Assembly (NCBI GenBank): GCA_023614405.1
Contig: CM042689.1
Location: 282,975,533-283,039,532 of the forward strand
Source: Avena insularis
Taxonomy: Eukaryota; Streptophyta; Magnoliopsida; Poales; Poaceae
DNA length: 64,000 nt
Direction of reading: 5' to 3'
In this document: one piece after another, positions 45,760-56,828 of the stretch
Numbering within the stretch: position 1 is the stretch's first letter
Layout: the number at the start of each line of letters is the position of its first letter
Made by a program: the position numbers and the translations under genes
The notes under the pieces: model-generated
Told to the model about the DNA's origin: nothing
Seen by the model: the letters and a program-made list of their open reading frames with translations, nothing else
The model's database searches: none

Positions 45760-48133
45760 GACGACATAACTCTAGTGATGTTCTCTGTATTCGTTTCTAG
45801 TTCCGTGGCCGACATGAGCGTCTTCACCTCTTGGGTTGTGCACCTGGTGCACAGTTTATCTTCTTTCTTGATTCTGATACCTCGGCTGCCTGTTTTCGTA
45901 TCTGTTATCTGTTCCCACTATCTGAGCATTTCCTCCTGTAAGTGCTGGACGGGGAGGTGGTGGAAGCTGCTTATTCGTAGAATCTACTCTATCTCCTTTC
46001 TGAAACCAAGTGCATTGCCTTGCTGTGTGATTGGCCGGTTTACTCGGACTAGGCGTGTGCAACTTACACGGCTGGTCCAGCATCATCTCATAGGTATATT
46101 TCTGCCAGTACTGATATTGCTTCCTCTGATCGTATGGCCTTTTGCCATCATTCTTTGGCACCCATTGTTGTTGTCCACTTGTACTTTGACGTTGACTACT
46201 TCCAGCATCCGTATGATCCTGACTTACGGTCGTGACCTGAGTCGAACCATATCTGTAATCTGGTCTTTCATCTCTTCTCTTGCTTCTGTATCGGACCTTT
46301 CCTGGCGCCTTTGCGACCCAGCAGCGTCATAGATCTGAGTCTCAATCATCCCGTCTGCCGACATAAGCAGCGGCTGAGTCAGATCTCCTAACGCATACGA
46401 ATCAAAAATTCTTATTGTTTCCGCCAGACTTGTCGGCATATCTCTCTGTAACCTTTGCCATAACACACTTCCCTGTCTGCATCCTTGTGCAAACCAAGCG
46501 ATTGCCTATGACTCGATTACCCCTTCACAAGAGTTGCGCATCGTACACCACCTTGTGAGGAATTCCCCATCCGTCTCATTCGGTCTTTGCTTGCACATTA
46601 ACAGTTGCTGTGGGCGATTCGGCCTCTTGTAAGTGCTCGTGCAATTGCTCACAAAAGTGTCGTGAAAATCGATCCAGCTGTTAATACTTCCGGGTGGCAA
46701 ATTGTTCAACCATACCCTAGATGGTCTTTCCAGCATCTGCGGTACATAACGTACTGCCTATCTCAAATTTCCCTGCGCGATCTTCACAGCAGTTCCATAA
46801 TCTATGAGCCAGTCCTTTGGCTTAGTACTTCCATCATACGTTTTTGTCCCTCTGGACAGCTGGAAATTTGGCACCGGTGGCTCCTTCATGATCCTTGGGC
46901 CAAAGCATGGTGGACCCTGTGGACCTTGCGATTCAATTATCTCTGCCATTTTTATTCGGTCAAGATTCAGCCTTGCATCATCCAGCTGAAGGTTCCTGCC
47001 TCCGAGTCTAGCTCCCATTGCCTGATATGCGTGATCCGGCAATTCATATCCATCATTCACCATAGCCGAGTATCCATCATTAGACTTATTTGCGTTCGGG
47101 TCAGCAGGCTGTTGAGCTGCCTTTCCTGCGCTTTGCTGTCTTCTTTCGGGTTGAGCTGGTGCATTATTCGGCGCTGGATTTCCTTCTCCTGTCGAGTGAG
47201 TTCTACGCCTAGCTTGAGGCGCAAAATTTTGCCCTCCGATGTCATTTCTTTGCCCTGCTTGCCTTTCTCGGCCTGCATTCTCCTGGTTTTCATTTCCTTG
47301 GGCATTATTCCTTCTCTCCCCCTGCGCATGTGCCGGGTTTCCTTGAACCACTGCCAGATCATAGGCGACCATCTGCCTATTTCTTCCAGAATCCACACTC
47401 TTTTCTTTTCTCAGCCTAGGCGCCGCTCCGGGTGAGGATGTCGTGTGCCCTACTGATCTTGCCAGGACAGGAGTTGCCGAGTGAACCAGTTGTGACCTTC
47501 CTGCTATACCCGGATTTGCTCTGTAATACGCTTCATTCAGCATGCTAGCTACTCTTACTAGTTCCTTGACTCGTTCTTGTTGCCTTTTCTTTGCTTCTCC
47601 CTCCAAATGGGGTAACTCTGCCATTACTTCCTCTGCTTCTCGCAGATTAGCTGCTGCTATGTTATATGTTGGCCTCATGGCTGTTTTGTTGTTGTTCTCT
47701 GGCGTTATTTTCGACGTTGCATCTGCCAGTTCTTCGTTGAGGTTTCTTCCTCTCAATCTTGTTGCATCAAGCCGGGTCTTTGCGCCCTTGACTCGATTTG
47801 CCGAGTTGAGCTCTCGGATCGTGATATCCACATCCTGCTGTAACTTCGCTAATTCCTTGGCTTTCTCCAAAACTTTTATCCTGGCCTCCTCCAACTCGGC
47901 TTGCACACTGCCAGGTCAGTTGCCTGTGCTACTGGCTCTGCCAACTTGTTTATCGCTTCCTGCAGCTCCTTATCCCTTTTACTCCTAGCTATGTTTTCTG
48001 GTTTTTCCAGTGGTGCCTTTGCTGTCCTTGCAGCCCTTGGCATTTCCTCATGATTTCCTCCCTCAACATTCTCATTCACTACTGGAACTATTGGCGGAGC
48101 CGCGGGGTTTGGAGCTGTCATCATTACCTCCAT
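45760..48133 (-). pseudogene. gag: Element C gag, broken
   Basis: First ATG at 48133 (MEVMMTAPNP; ATG 48124 is also possible). The N-terminal third is rich in Glu/Lys/Ala coiled-coil sequence (47990-47750), followed by an Arg/Gln/Asn-rich low-complexity linker (47480-47090). The gag core (about 46900-46500) has PKDWLIDYGTAVKI and WLNNLPPGSINSW. A zinc-knuckle-like C...H...C (CKLHTPSPSKPANHTARQC, about 46075-46020) precedes the junction with protease. The frame shifts near 47900, and stops occur at about 46758 and 46506, with a further change near 46230. Gag would form particles and bind RNA. Confidence 0.82.
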
Positions 48134-48420
48134 GGAGACGAGTTGGTGAAGCTTCCTAGCAACAGGAAATGCTGGCGGATCCGGCGCCAGAACGACGCGC
48201 TCGGGATATGCGCGTTCCACATGCACTGCAATGTAGACCTGGTGCTCGCCGAACTTGATGAAGCGACCGCCCCTAGGGAACGGCTTGGTCCCGAAGCAAC
48301 CCGCATTGTCGCTGACAAAGTTGAGCGCTCCAAACCTCTGGATGAGGCCGGAGTAGACGTGCTCGCCGGTCTTGGCAATGATGTTGCCCGTCCGGATGAA
48401 GACTCCATCAAGCACCAAAT

Positions 48421-48433
48421 GGTGGGCGCCAAC
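48421..48433 (-). other. Element C primer binding site
   Basis: On the minus strand GTTGGCGCCCACC follows the 5' LTR directly. TGGCGCCCACC is a common start of primer sites in plant gypsy elements. I do not assign the tRNA. Confidence 0.6.
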
Positions 48434-49205
48434 TGTCGTGGTCGTGGCACGACAGATGCCATGGGTAGGCTTAAGTTGGGGGCCGAATGGGTGCCTGTGG
48501 TCATTGGGGAGGGAGTGCACGGTCGAGCCATGCACGAAGAACAAGAAGAACTCTCCAGACTTAGCGGTTTGATTGATAACCGAAGGTTACAAGTGCTCCT
48601 TGAGCTGTATCAACTAGGGTTTTGTGCACTAGTTCCCTACTTGGTCCAACCTCCTTCTACTACAGCTATGCCCTTCCTTATATAGGCAGTGCTAGCTAGC
48701 TTATAACCCTTTGGGTTCTAGGGTTTACTGTTTGGATCTTGGTCCCTACAATGTGGGCCGGGTCATGGGCTTGCCCTAAGCCCAATGGCCCAGTCCATAA
48801 AGCTTGACAGCTAATGGTCTTTTGGTACGCTGCTTCCTATTCCTTTTGGCGTCATGCTGTAACTTTGTACGTCAGTGTAGGCTTTGGTCGTCACCCGGCT
48901 CCTTTTGTGTCACCCGGCGTCGCCCTTCTCTTTTGACCATGCTTTACCATTGTCCCTCCTAAACCTTACTCGGAAAGGTGCCACGTGTCCTACTTGACTC
49001 GGCCCTTCCCCGTTAGACTCGGCTCGTCGGTTCCTGCAAGAATTACAACTTTGTCTTATGCGGGCCGACATAGTTTATATGTTGGCCGCTCATGCTTATC
49101 TTAACCGGCCATTCTTACCCGTCCTGATTCTTTCTTTACTCGGAGCTAACCAAGCTGCGCTATGTTTCACCTCCCGTGACCCTACCGGGGGTTATCCCCC
49201 CGACA
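48434..49205 (-). repeat. Element C 5' LTR
   Basis: 772 bp, differing from 35530-36300 by scattered substitutions. On the minus strand it is the upstream LTR, carrying the promoter for gag-pol. A plus-strand 'ccttatatagg' near 48675 is TATA-like. On the other strand the same sequence reads CCTATATAAGG, the likely element promoter. It lies about 40 bp upstream of the B3 start codon. Confidence 0.92.
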
Positions 49206-49672
49206 CATCCTTCTCCTTTTCGTTCTCCACTACTTGTAGCTAGCCATGGCCGACAACGCTAGATCGAGGGGAGGGCGCGCCGGCCGTGGACATCGAGGGA
49301 GGCGTGGAGGACGCGATCACCCCACCATGCCACCATGATCTCCCTCACCGCCGTCATTGCCCAAAGACTTTGACCCAGGCACCCAGTTCGCCATGGCCAT
49401 CCACCTCGGCATGCCGCGTGACAGGATGCTCCTTCCCCGCGGGTTCGTGTTGCTGATCAGCGACGAGTCGCCCCCGCTCGCCATGCTTCGGGCAAACGGC
49501 TTCTGGACAGGCAGGTACCTAGTCGACCTGCAGTCCGACCACCTCGGCAACGGCTGGGAACTCTTCACCCGCTCGCACCAGATCGAAGAGGGCAACATCC
49601 TCATCTTCAGGTACGACGGTGAAGGAAAGTTTGGCGTCAGCGTCTTCGACCACACCGTGTGCCGTCGTTGCT

Positions 49673-51170
49673 TGATACGTCCAATTTGCATCACCATTCT
49701 ATATCATAATTTGCCTCTATTCATTGATATATTTCTTATTAAGAGGTGATACTTATGCCTTTTCATCTGTTTTTGCATGTGGGATGATTCTTGGAGGCTG
49801 AACTGCCGGAGTCAGGATTCTGATGGAAAAAGAGGTGTTTTGATGCACTTTCATGAAGATCAGAAAAATACCAAACTAAAATCCTATTTTCCGAGAATAC
49901 GAAGAATGCCAGAAGGGGAGGTGGAGACGGGCCATAGGGGGCCCACACCCCCCAGGCGCGGTTCACCCTAGGCCTACAGGGGTGTGGCCCACCTGGCCCA
50001 CCTCTGGATCCACCCTCTCGCCTATATCTTCTCCTCAAAACCCTAATACATGGGGGAGCAACCACAGAAAGATTCTGAGGCCTCTACGGGGCGGAAAACA
50101 CCGAGAGAGAAAGAGCTCTCCGACAAACATATTTCTGCTGGGGAAATTCCTTCCCGAAGAGGGGAGATCGTCGCCATCAACACCATCATCAAGCTAGACT
50201 TCATCGGGATCATCATCATAATCATCCACACCATCATCTCCACCAGCACCATCATCACCACTCCATCCCGCTGTAACAATTGTGTTGAATACTTGCATAG
50301 TTCTTAGGGGGAACTTTCCCGATGTTGATTACTATTGTAGTTGATGCTTGTGAGTGGAACCATTGGATTATTGTTTATGTTCAGATTGTTATTCATCAAC
50401 ATATCACCTTTGATATTGATCCATATGATGTCTCGTGAGTAGTTCGTTTAGTTCTTGAGGACATGGGAGAAGTCATGTTGTTAGTGGTGGATTTGTGTTG
50501 AGGTATTATTCAATGGTTTAATATTTAAGTTGTGGTGTTATGCTTCTAGTGGTGTGATGTGAACGTCGACTACATGATACTTCACCATTTATGGGCATAG
50601 GGGAATGCATTGTGTATTTGACTACTAATTGTGGGGTTGCCATAGTGACAGAAACCCGAACCTCCGTTAGGATACCATTGCACAAGGGAGTGTAGGATCT
50701 CAGAGTTTAAGGCCGTGGTTAGGTTTATATCTTAATTGCTTTCTTTTAGTTGTGGATGCTTGCAAGGGGTTTAATCACAAGTATGTATTAGTCCAACTAA
50801 GGTCGGTACATTAACACAGGTTCACCCACACAACACTTATAAAACCAAAGAAGACTACTCAGCTATATGAAGCGAAAGGACTTGACAGTATTCCCATGTG
50901 TCATTGAGAACGTTTGGTCCTCATAAGAATTTCCACTGGCTTGTACTTTGCTAAGAAAGGATTGGGCCACTTGATGCAATTGTTTGCTGTCTTTACTACT
51001 TGCATTTTATTCCCTTGCTTTATAAGAAAATCCCTAAAAATCCATTTTCTAAGTATTTATAGAGATTTCCTGCTCCATACCACTAGTCAACACCTTCTTC
51101 TCCTCGTTGGGATCGACACTCCTATTTATAGAAAGTACTATGATACACCCCCTATACTTTTTGGTCATCA
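49673..51170 (+). repeat. Element B 5' LTR (1498 bp)
   Basis: TGATACGTCC...GGTCATCA, collinear with 58512-60019 and the LTRs of element A. Contains a CAT/CAC-rich tract (50195-50262) that gives spurious His-rich or Met-rich frames. Confidence 0.93.
50021..50028 (+). promoter_or_regulatory. LTR TATA box of element B
   Basis: CCTATATC, in the same place as CCTATAT at 2144 and 58874 and TATATA at 34040 in the sister LTRs, each followed within 15-25 bp by an AAACCCTA leader. It is the likely start region of the genomic RNA. Confidence 0.5.
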
Positions 51171-51181
51171 AGACTATTTTC

Positions 51182-51199
51182 CAGCACCGTTGCCGAGGA
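51182..51199 (+). other. Element B primer binding site, degenerate tRNA-Asp type
   Basis: CAGCACCGTTGCCGAGGA matches the complement of tRNA-Asp at 14 of 18 positions, 11 nt after the LTR. Confidence 0.6.
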
Positions 51200-51287
51200 G
51201 TGAAGCGCTATTGAAGAGTGGAACTGGTGAAGGAAACTTCTACTATGAGTATTGTTTTTATTTCTATTTGTTACTTTGTTTTGCAAT

Positions 51288-52895
51288 ATGGATAACCCAA
51301 TTGGTTTTCTGTTTGGGAAAACTACTACCACTGTTAGGGTAGTAGATGAAACACTACCTATTGAGATAGATCCTTTTAAGATACCTACAAGAATTGTTGA
51401 TCGTGTTATGGATAACTATTATTTAGGGGATATAACTGTCCACCTTGGTGATCACTTGCTTTTTATCCATGAATTATGCGGGTTGTTTAAGTGTGCAGGT
51501 ATCACAACTGAACAGGGGAAGAAGAAGTTACTCTCTATATCATTGAAAGGGAGAGCTAAAGAATGGTATAAGCTGTTGAAGAATGGAAAATACATGGAAT
51601 GGGAGGAAATATTACCTCTCTTTTATTCTAAATTCTATTTTCCCAGTGAGATTCATATGGATAGGAATCTAATATATAAATTTTGGCCTCGTCATGGAGA
51701 GAGTATAGCTCAAGCTTGGGGGAGATTGAAGTTATTAATGCTAAAATCTCCTATTGATGAACTCCCCAACAATATTATTATCAAAAACTTTTATGCAACA
51801 CTTTCTCTTCATGATAAAGATTTACTAGATGCTTCTTGTGCTGGATCATTCACACGTATTAAGGAAGAAGCTAAATGGGATCTCCTAGACCGTATTCAAG
51901 AGAACACCGAAGCTTGGGAGAATGACAAAGGAAGAAAGTCAGGTATAAACTATGATTATGAATGCATTAAATACTTTATGGGAAACAATGACTTCTGTGA
52001 TATTAGTACTGAGTATGGTCTTGATTCTCAAGTTCTTGCAAAATGTTTTAAGGCCTTTGCCTCTTATATTGAAATTCCCAAAAAGGAGTGGAACAAGTAC
52101 CATGCTCCTTATAAAGATATTGTTTCCCATGTTCCTGCTAGCATTGAAGTTTGTACTTTTGATCCTATCTTGCCTGAACCTTATGTTGAGAAAATCCCTT
52201 TTCCTGCTAAGGTAAAGGAACATTCTATCATAGATAATGTGGTTAGCAAAAGTGCAAAGAAAACTGTGGAACCCTATGAGCAAATAAACATTGATCCTGT
52301 GGTAGCTATTGTGAAAGATCTTGTCACTAAAAATATAGAGGATGAGCACATTGTCTTCTGCGAAGACGCTTCTAATATTGTCTCTCATCCTAGTAAAGCT
52401 AGAAAATCTAGTACCCCTGTGCTTTCTATTAGAATTGGTGATCATTGCTATTATGGTTTATGTGACATTGGTGCTAGTTCTAGTGCTATTCCTTATGAGC
52501 TTTACAGGGAAATTATGAATGAAATTGTTCCTTGTGAGCTTGAGGACATCGATTTGGTTATTCACCTTGCTAATAGAGAGACAATTTGTCCAATTGGTAT
52601 TATAAGATATGTGGAGGTTCTTTGTGGTAAGATTAAATATCCTGCTGATTTTCTAGTGCTTGGTTCTGAAGCTAGTAAAACTTGTCCTATTATCTTTGGT
52701 AGACCTTTATTGAATACTTGTGGGGCTATTATAGACTGTAGGAAGGAGAAAGTTTTGACTAAGTTTGATGGAGAATCATATGAGTTTAATTTTTCCAAAT
52801 TTTCTAAAACTCCTTATGAAAACGGATTGCCTAGTGAGGGTTTCAGGGTTGAACAACTTTCTGCTATTTCTCTTGCTCCAAACAATGCCATGTAG
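51288..52895 (+). CDS. Element B gag-protease
   Basis: ATG 51288 starts a 535-codon frame to TAG 52893-52895. The longer frame from 51252 is hydrophobic leader sequence not shared as protein with other parts. The gag core spans residues about 60-200 (KGRAKEWYKLL, PLFYSKFYFPSEIH, RIQENTEAWEND). A Lys/Glu-rich linker follows. The retropepsin at residues about 385-490 has CDIGASSSAIPYELY and CPIIFGRPLLNTC, with D-I-G-A replacing the usual D-T/S-G as in other Athila-type proteases. Gag forms the particle and protease matures it in the cytoplasm. The stop separates it from RT, and the next frame continues in phase, so the ancestor probably read through or had a sense codon here. Confidence 0.85.
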   Translation: MDNPIGFLFGKTTTTVRVVDETLPIEIDPFKIPTRIVDRVMDNYYLGDITVHLGDHLLFIHELCGLFKCAGITTEQGKKKLLSISLKGRAKEWYKLLKNGKYMEWEEILPLFYSKFYFPSEIHMDRNLIYKFWPRHGESIAQAWGRLKLLMLKSPIDELPNNIIIKNFYATLSLHDKDLLDASCAGSFTRIKEEAKWDLLDRIQENTEAWENDKGRKSGINYDYECIKYFMGNNDFCDISTEYGLDSQVLAKCFKAFASYIEIPKKEWNKYHAPYKDIVSHVPASIEVCTFDPILPEPYVEKIPFPAKVKEHSIIDNVVSKSAKKTVEPYEQINIDPVVAIVKDLVTKNIEDEHIVFCEDASNIVSHPSKARKSSTPVLSIRIGDHCYYGLCDIGASSSAIPYELYREIMNEIVPCELEDIDLVIHLANRETICPIGIIRYVEVLCGKIKYPADFLVLGSEASKTCPIIFGRPLLNTCGAIIDCRKEKVLTKFDGESYEFNFSKFSKTPYENGLPSEGFRVEQLSAISLAPNNAM

Positions 52896-55800
52896 CAGTT
52901 TATGGAAGATCATGAAAGGGAGGTCTTCATGATGGAAAGAAATGAGATTGACGAGGCTTTGCTTCGTCAACCTGAGCTACTTAAGCATAACCTACCTGTG
53001 GAAGATTTGGGTACCACACTACCGCCTAAAGGGGACCCTGTTTTTTAATTAAAACCTTTACCTGATGATCTTAAATATGCTAATCTAGATGATAAGAAAA
53101 TATATCCTATTATTATTTGTTCTAAACTTTCAGGAAAGGAAGAGGAAAGGTTATTGGAAATATTGAAGAAACATAGAGGAGCTATGGGGTATACTCTTGA
53201 TGATTTAAAAGGGATTTCTCCTACTATATGTCAGCATGCTATTAATATAGAACCTGATGCAAAACCAGTTGCTGAACACCAACGCCGTTTAAATACTAAG
53301 ATGAAGGATGTGGTAAGAAATGAGGTATTAAAACTCCTTGATGCTGGTATTATTTACCCTATTGCTGATAGTCAATGGGTTAGCCATGTTAATTGTGTCC
53401 CAAAGAAAGGGGGAATCGTTGTTGTGCCTAATGAAAATAATGAGCTTATACCCCAGAGAGTGGTGGTTGGTTATAGGATGTGCATTGATTTTAGAAAGGT
53501 TAATAAAGTTACTAAGAAAGATCATTATCCTCTGCCTTTTATTGATCAAATTATAGAAAGATTGTCTAAAAAGACTCACTTCTGTTTTCTTGATGGTTAT
53601 TCTGGGTTCTCTCAAATTGCTGTGAGAGCACAAGACCAAGAGAAAACCACCTTTACTTGTCCTTATGGAACTTATGCTTATAGGCGTATGCCTTTTGGTT
53701 TATGTAATTCTCCTGCTACCTTTCAGAGATATATGCATGCTACCTTTCATGGTTTTTGTGAAGAAATTGTGGAGGTTTTCATGGAAGATTTCTCCATCTA
53801 TGGAACTTATTTTGATAATTGTTTGCACAACCTTGATAAAGTTTTGCAGAGATGTGAAGAAACTAACCTTGTTCTTAATTGGGAGAAATGCCACTTCATG
53901 GTTAATGAAGGGATTGTTCTTGGGCACAAGATTTCTGAAAGAGGTATTGACGTAGACAGAGCCAAAATTAAAGCAATTGAGAAGATGCCTTGCCCTAGGG
54001 ATATAAAAGGTATTTGTGGTATTCTTGGTCATTCTGGTTTCTATAGGAGGTTTATTAAATATTTCTCCAAAAATTTAAAGCCCCTTACTAATCTTCTTCA
54101 AAAAGATGTACCTTTTGTTTTTGATGATGATTGTAAGGAAGCTTTTAAAACTTTGAAGGAAGCTTTGACTACTGCTCCTATTGTTCAACCACCTGATTAG
54201 AATTTACCTTTTGAAATTATGTGTGATGCTAGTGACTTCGCTGTGGGCACTGTCTTTGGGCAACGTGTTGATAAAAAATTGAATGTTATTCATTATTCTA
54301 ACAAGACCCTTGATGCTGCTCAAAAGAATTATGCTACTGCCGAAAAGGAGTTCTTATCTGTAATCTTTGCTTGTGATAAGTTTAGGCCCTATATTATCGA
54401 TTCAAAGGTTACTATTCATACTGATCATGCTGCTATTATGTACCTTATGACAAAGAAAGACGCTAAGATTAGGCTTATTAGGTGGGTGTTGCTTTTACAA
54501 AAGTTTGATCTGCATATTATAGATAGCAAAGGTGCTGAAAATCCTCTTGCTGATAATTTATCTTGTTTGGAAAATATTTCTTTTGACCCTATGCCTATTA
54601 ATGATAGTTTTCCAAATGAACAGTTGGCTATAATAAGGGTGAATCCGCATGAGAGTCCTTGGTAGGCTGTTTATGCTAACTTTATTGTTTCCAAGTATTT
54701 GCCTACAACCTTTACAGTTCAGCAAAGAAGGAAATTCTTTTATGATCTAAGGAATTATTTTTTGGATAACCCACATTTATATAAACAAGGAGCTGATGGT
54801 ATATGCGAAGATGTGTTCCAGAGTATGAACAACAAGAGATATTGAGAAAATGTCATGGCAGTGCCTATGGAGGACATCATGATGGGGATAGAACTGCACA
54901 AAAAGTTTTACAATCTGGATTTTATTGGCCTACCCTTTTCAAGGATGCAAGGAAGCTTTTTTATCATGTGATGAATGTCAAAGGGTTGGTAACATTTCTA
55001 GACGCAATGAAATGCCTATGAATTATTCTCTCGTTATTGAACCTTTTGATTGTCGGGGAGTTGACTTTATGGGTCCTTTTCCTCCTTTAAAAGGGTATAC
55101 TCATATTCTTGTTGTTGTTGACTATGTTACAAAGTGGGTAGAAGTCATACCTACAAACAGCGCCGATGGTAAGACCTCTTTAAAATTTCTTAAAGATGTT
55201 ATCTTTCCTAGGTTTGGGGTTCCTAGATATCTCATGACTGATGGAGGTTCTCATTTTATTCATGGTGGTTTTAGGAAGACTCTTGCTAAATATGATGTTA
55301 ACCATAGAATTGCTTCAGCTTATCACCCCCAAACCAGTGGGCAAGTAGAACTTTCCAATAGAGAAATTAAATCTATCATGCAGAAGACTGTTAATAGATC
55401 TAGGAAAAATTGGGATAAAAAGTTGAATGACGCTTTATGGGCTTATAGAACCGCTTATAAAAATCCTATGGCAATGTCCCCTTACAAAATGGTTTATGGG
55501 AAAGCTTGTCACTTGCCTCTAGAATTAGAACACAAAGCTTACTGGGTAGTGAAATAACTAAATAGAGATTTTAAACTTGCTGGTGAGAAAAGATTCTTGA
55601 CTTGAGTACCTTCGATGAGTTGAGAAGCGAAGCTTATGAAAATGCTAGACTCTTTAAGGAAAAAGTAAAAAGGTGGCATGATAGGAGAATTCTCAAAAGG
55701 GAATTCCATGTTGGTGAGAAAGTTCTTTTGTATAGGTCTCGTCTCAGATTTTTGGAAGGGAAATTACTCTCAAAATGGGAAGGACCTTTTGTTATTGAGG

Positions 55801-55946
55801 AAGTGTATCGTTCAGGGGCTATCAAAATATCTTCTTTGAAGGATAACACTGCACAGGTGGTGAATGGTCAAAGGCTCAAACATTATATTTCTGGATATTC
55901 TTATAATGAAGATCTTGATATTATTCAAATGGTAACTCCAGAATAA
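52896..55946 (+). pseudogene. pol: Element B pol: RT, RNase H, integrase, broken
   Basis: In phase with gag-protease at first, then TAA 53046. RT (53154-54200) has CVPKKGG, YRMCIDFRKVNK, FLDGYSGFSQI and MPFGLCNSPATF. The catalytic box reads FMEDF, with Glu (53784-53786) where Asp is expected. TAG 54198 and TAG 54663 bound RNase H ([28 protein letters not shown]). Shifts near 54804 and 54950 split the integrase zinc finger (CHGSAYGGHH to CDECQ). The integrase core (54925-55557) keeps D in VDFMGPF, D in MTDGGSHF and E in SGQVELSNREIK. A stop at 55555-55557 precedes the C-terminal part (55602-55946, FHVGEKVLLYRSRL, KWEGPFVIEEV). Several substitutions point to long inactivity. Confidence 0.88.
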
Positions 55947-56330
55947 TTTATTAGAAACCGAACACCAGGATCTGCTGAGTCCGTTTTCGAGTAGGTAAAA
56001 GTGGTGAAAACTAAAGGTTCATGAAAACCTTATCTTTTTATATTTTTGATGTTTTTATTACATATGGAAGGTTACGAGACGAAACAAAGGAGGAAACGGG
56101 GGCCAACGGGGCCACACCTACCCTATGCGCGGGCCCAAGCTGGCCGCGCCTATAGGGGGTGTGAGCCCCTGGTGTCCATCTTCGCCTCGTTTTCGCACAG
56201 TACCTTACTTATGCATTGAAACTTCGTAATATATAACCCCCCGGATCCCCTGAGGTTCGTATATCGTGTTCTCGTCATGTTTTCGTTTTGATCTATTTCT
56301 GTCAGGCATATTCTTAGTTTTGGAGCCACA

Positions 56331-56828
56331 ATGTCTTCCTCTGGATCTCCCATGGAGGACTCCTCCGCGGATGAGATCAACCCGTACATGTATGAGTTGA
56401 AGATTCATACCAAGGAGTTGATTTTCAAGGATGGGAAGGTGTAGATTAAAAAAGTTCAAGGCCCTAAAGGAGAAGGCAGTCTGAAAGATAGGATGGAAGC
56501 ATTGGAGCAGGAGGTTTTCACATACAAGAAGATGGCAGAACACGAAGTGGATGTCATCCATAAGATAAGTTCAGAACTCATCGCCAAGCACAAGGAGGAG
56601 GTTTCTGAGCTCCGAGACGAAATCTTCTCACTCCATCAGACCACCAACCAATTACAAGCACAGCTCTACGACATACAGAATTAAAACTGTGAGTATGAGG
56701 CTATATTTAATCGCATAAGCTCTGCTGCTAGTTTCAGGATTGTGGAAGCCAAGACACCCATTGTGGATGGGGAGCCTTTACCTTGGAAGTCTAACAATGA
56801 CAAGGAAACACCACCACCGAAGGGGTAA
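56331..56828 (+). pseudogene. Element B post-pol coiled-coil ORF, two stops
   Basis: A 165-codon frame from MSSSGSPMEDSSADE to TAA 56826-56828, with TAG 56442-56444 and TAA 56682-56684. It pairs with 31215-31715 in element A. Each stop in one copy is a sense codon in the other (B codon 38 TAG is CAG in A, and A codon 60 TAG is CAG in B). A Glu/Lys/Leu-rich heptad region lies at residues about 50-118. No membrane segment. Unknown function. Confidence 0.6.

Larger units (their letters stand above)
35530..49205 (-). mobile_element. Element C: Tat-lineage Ty3/gypsy retrotransposon with antisense gene
   Basis: LTRs of 771 and 772 bp (plus strand TGTCGTGG...CCCCGACA) bound 13.7 kb. The flanks are GATCC (35525-35529) and CATCC (49206-49210), a 5-bp duplication with one mismatch. 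On the minus strand: primer site, gag, protease, RT, RNase H, a second RNase H, integrase. Beyond pol there is a 5.5 kb 3' region with an intron-containing gene on the opposite strand and a minisatellite. A second RNase H and an extra ORF in a long 3' region are typical of the Tat lineage. All protein genes carry stops or shifts. Confidence 0.9.
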
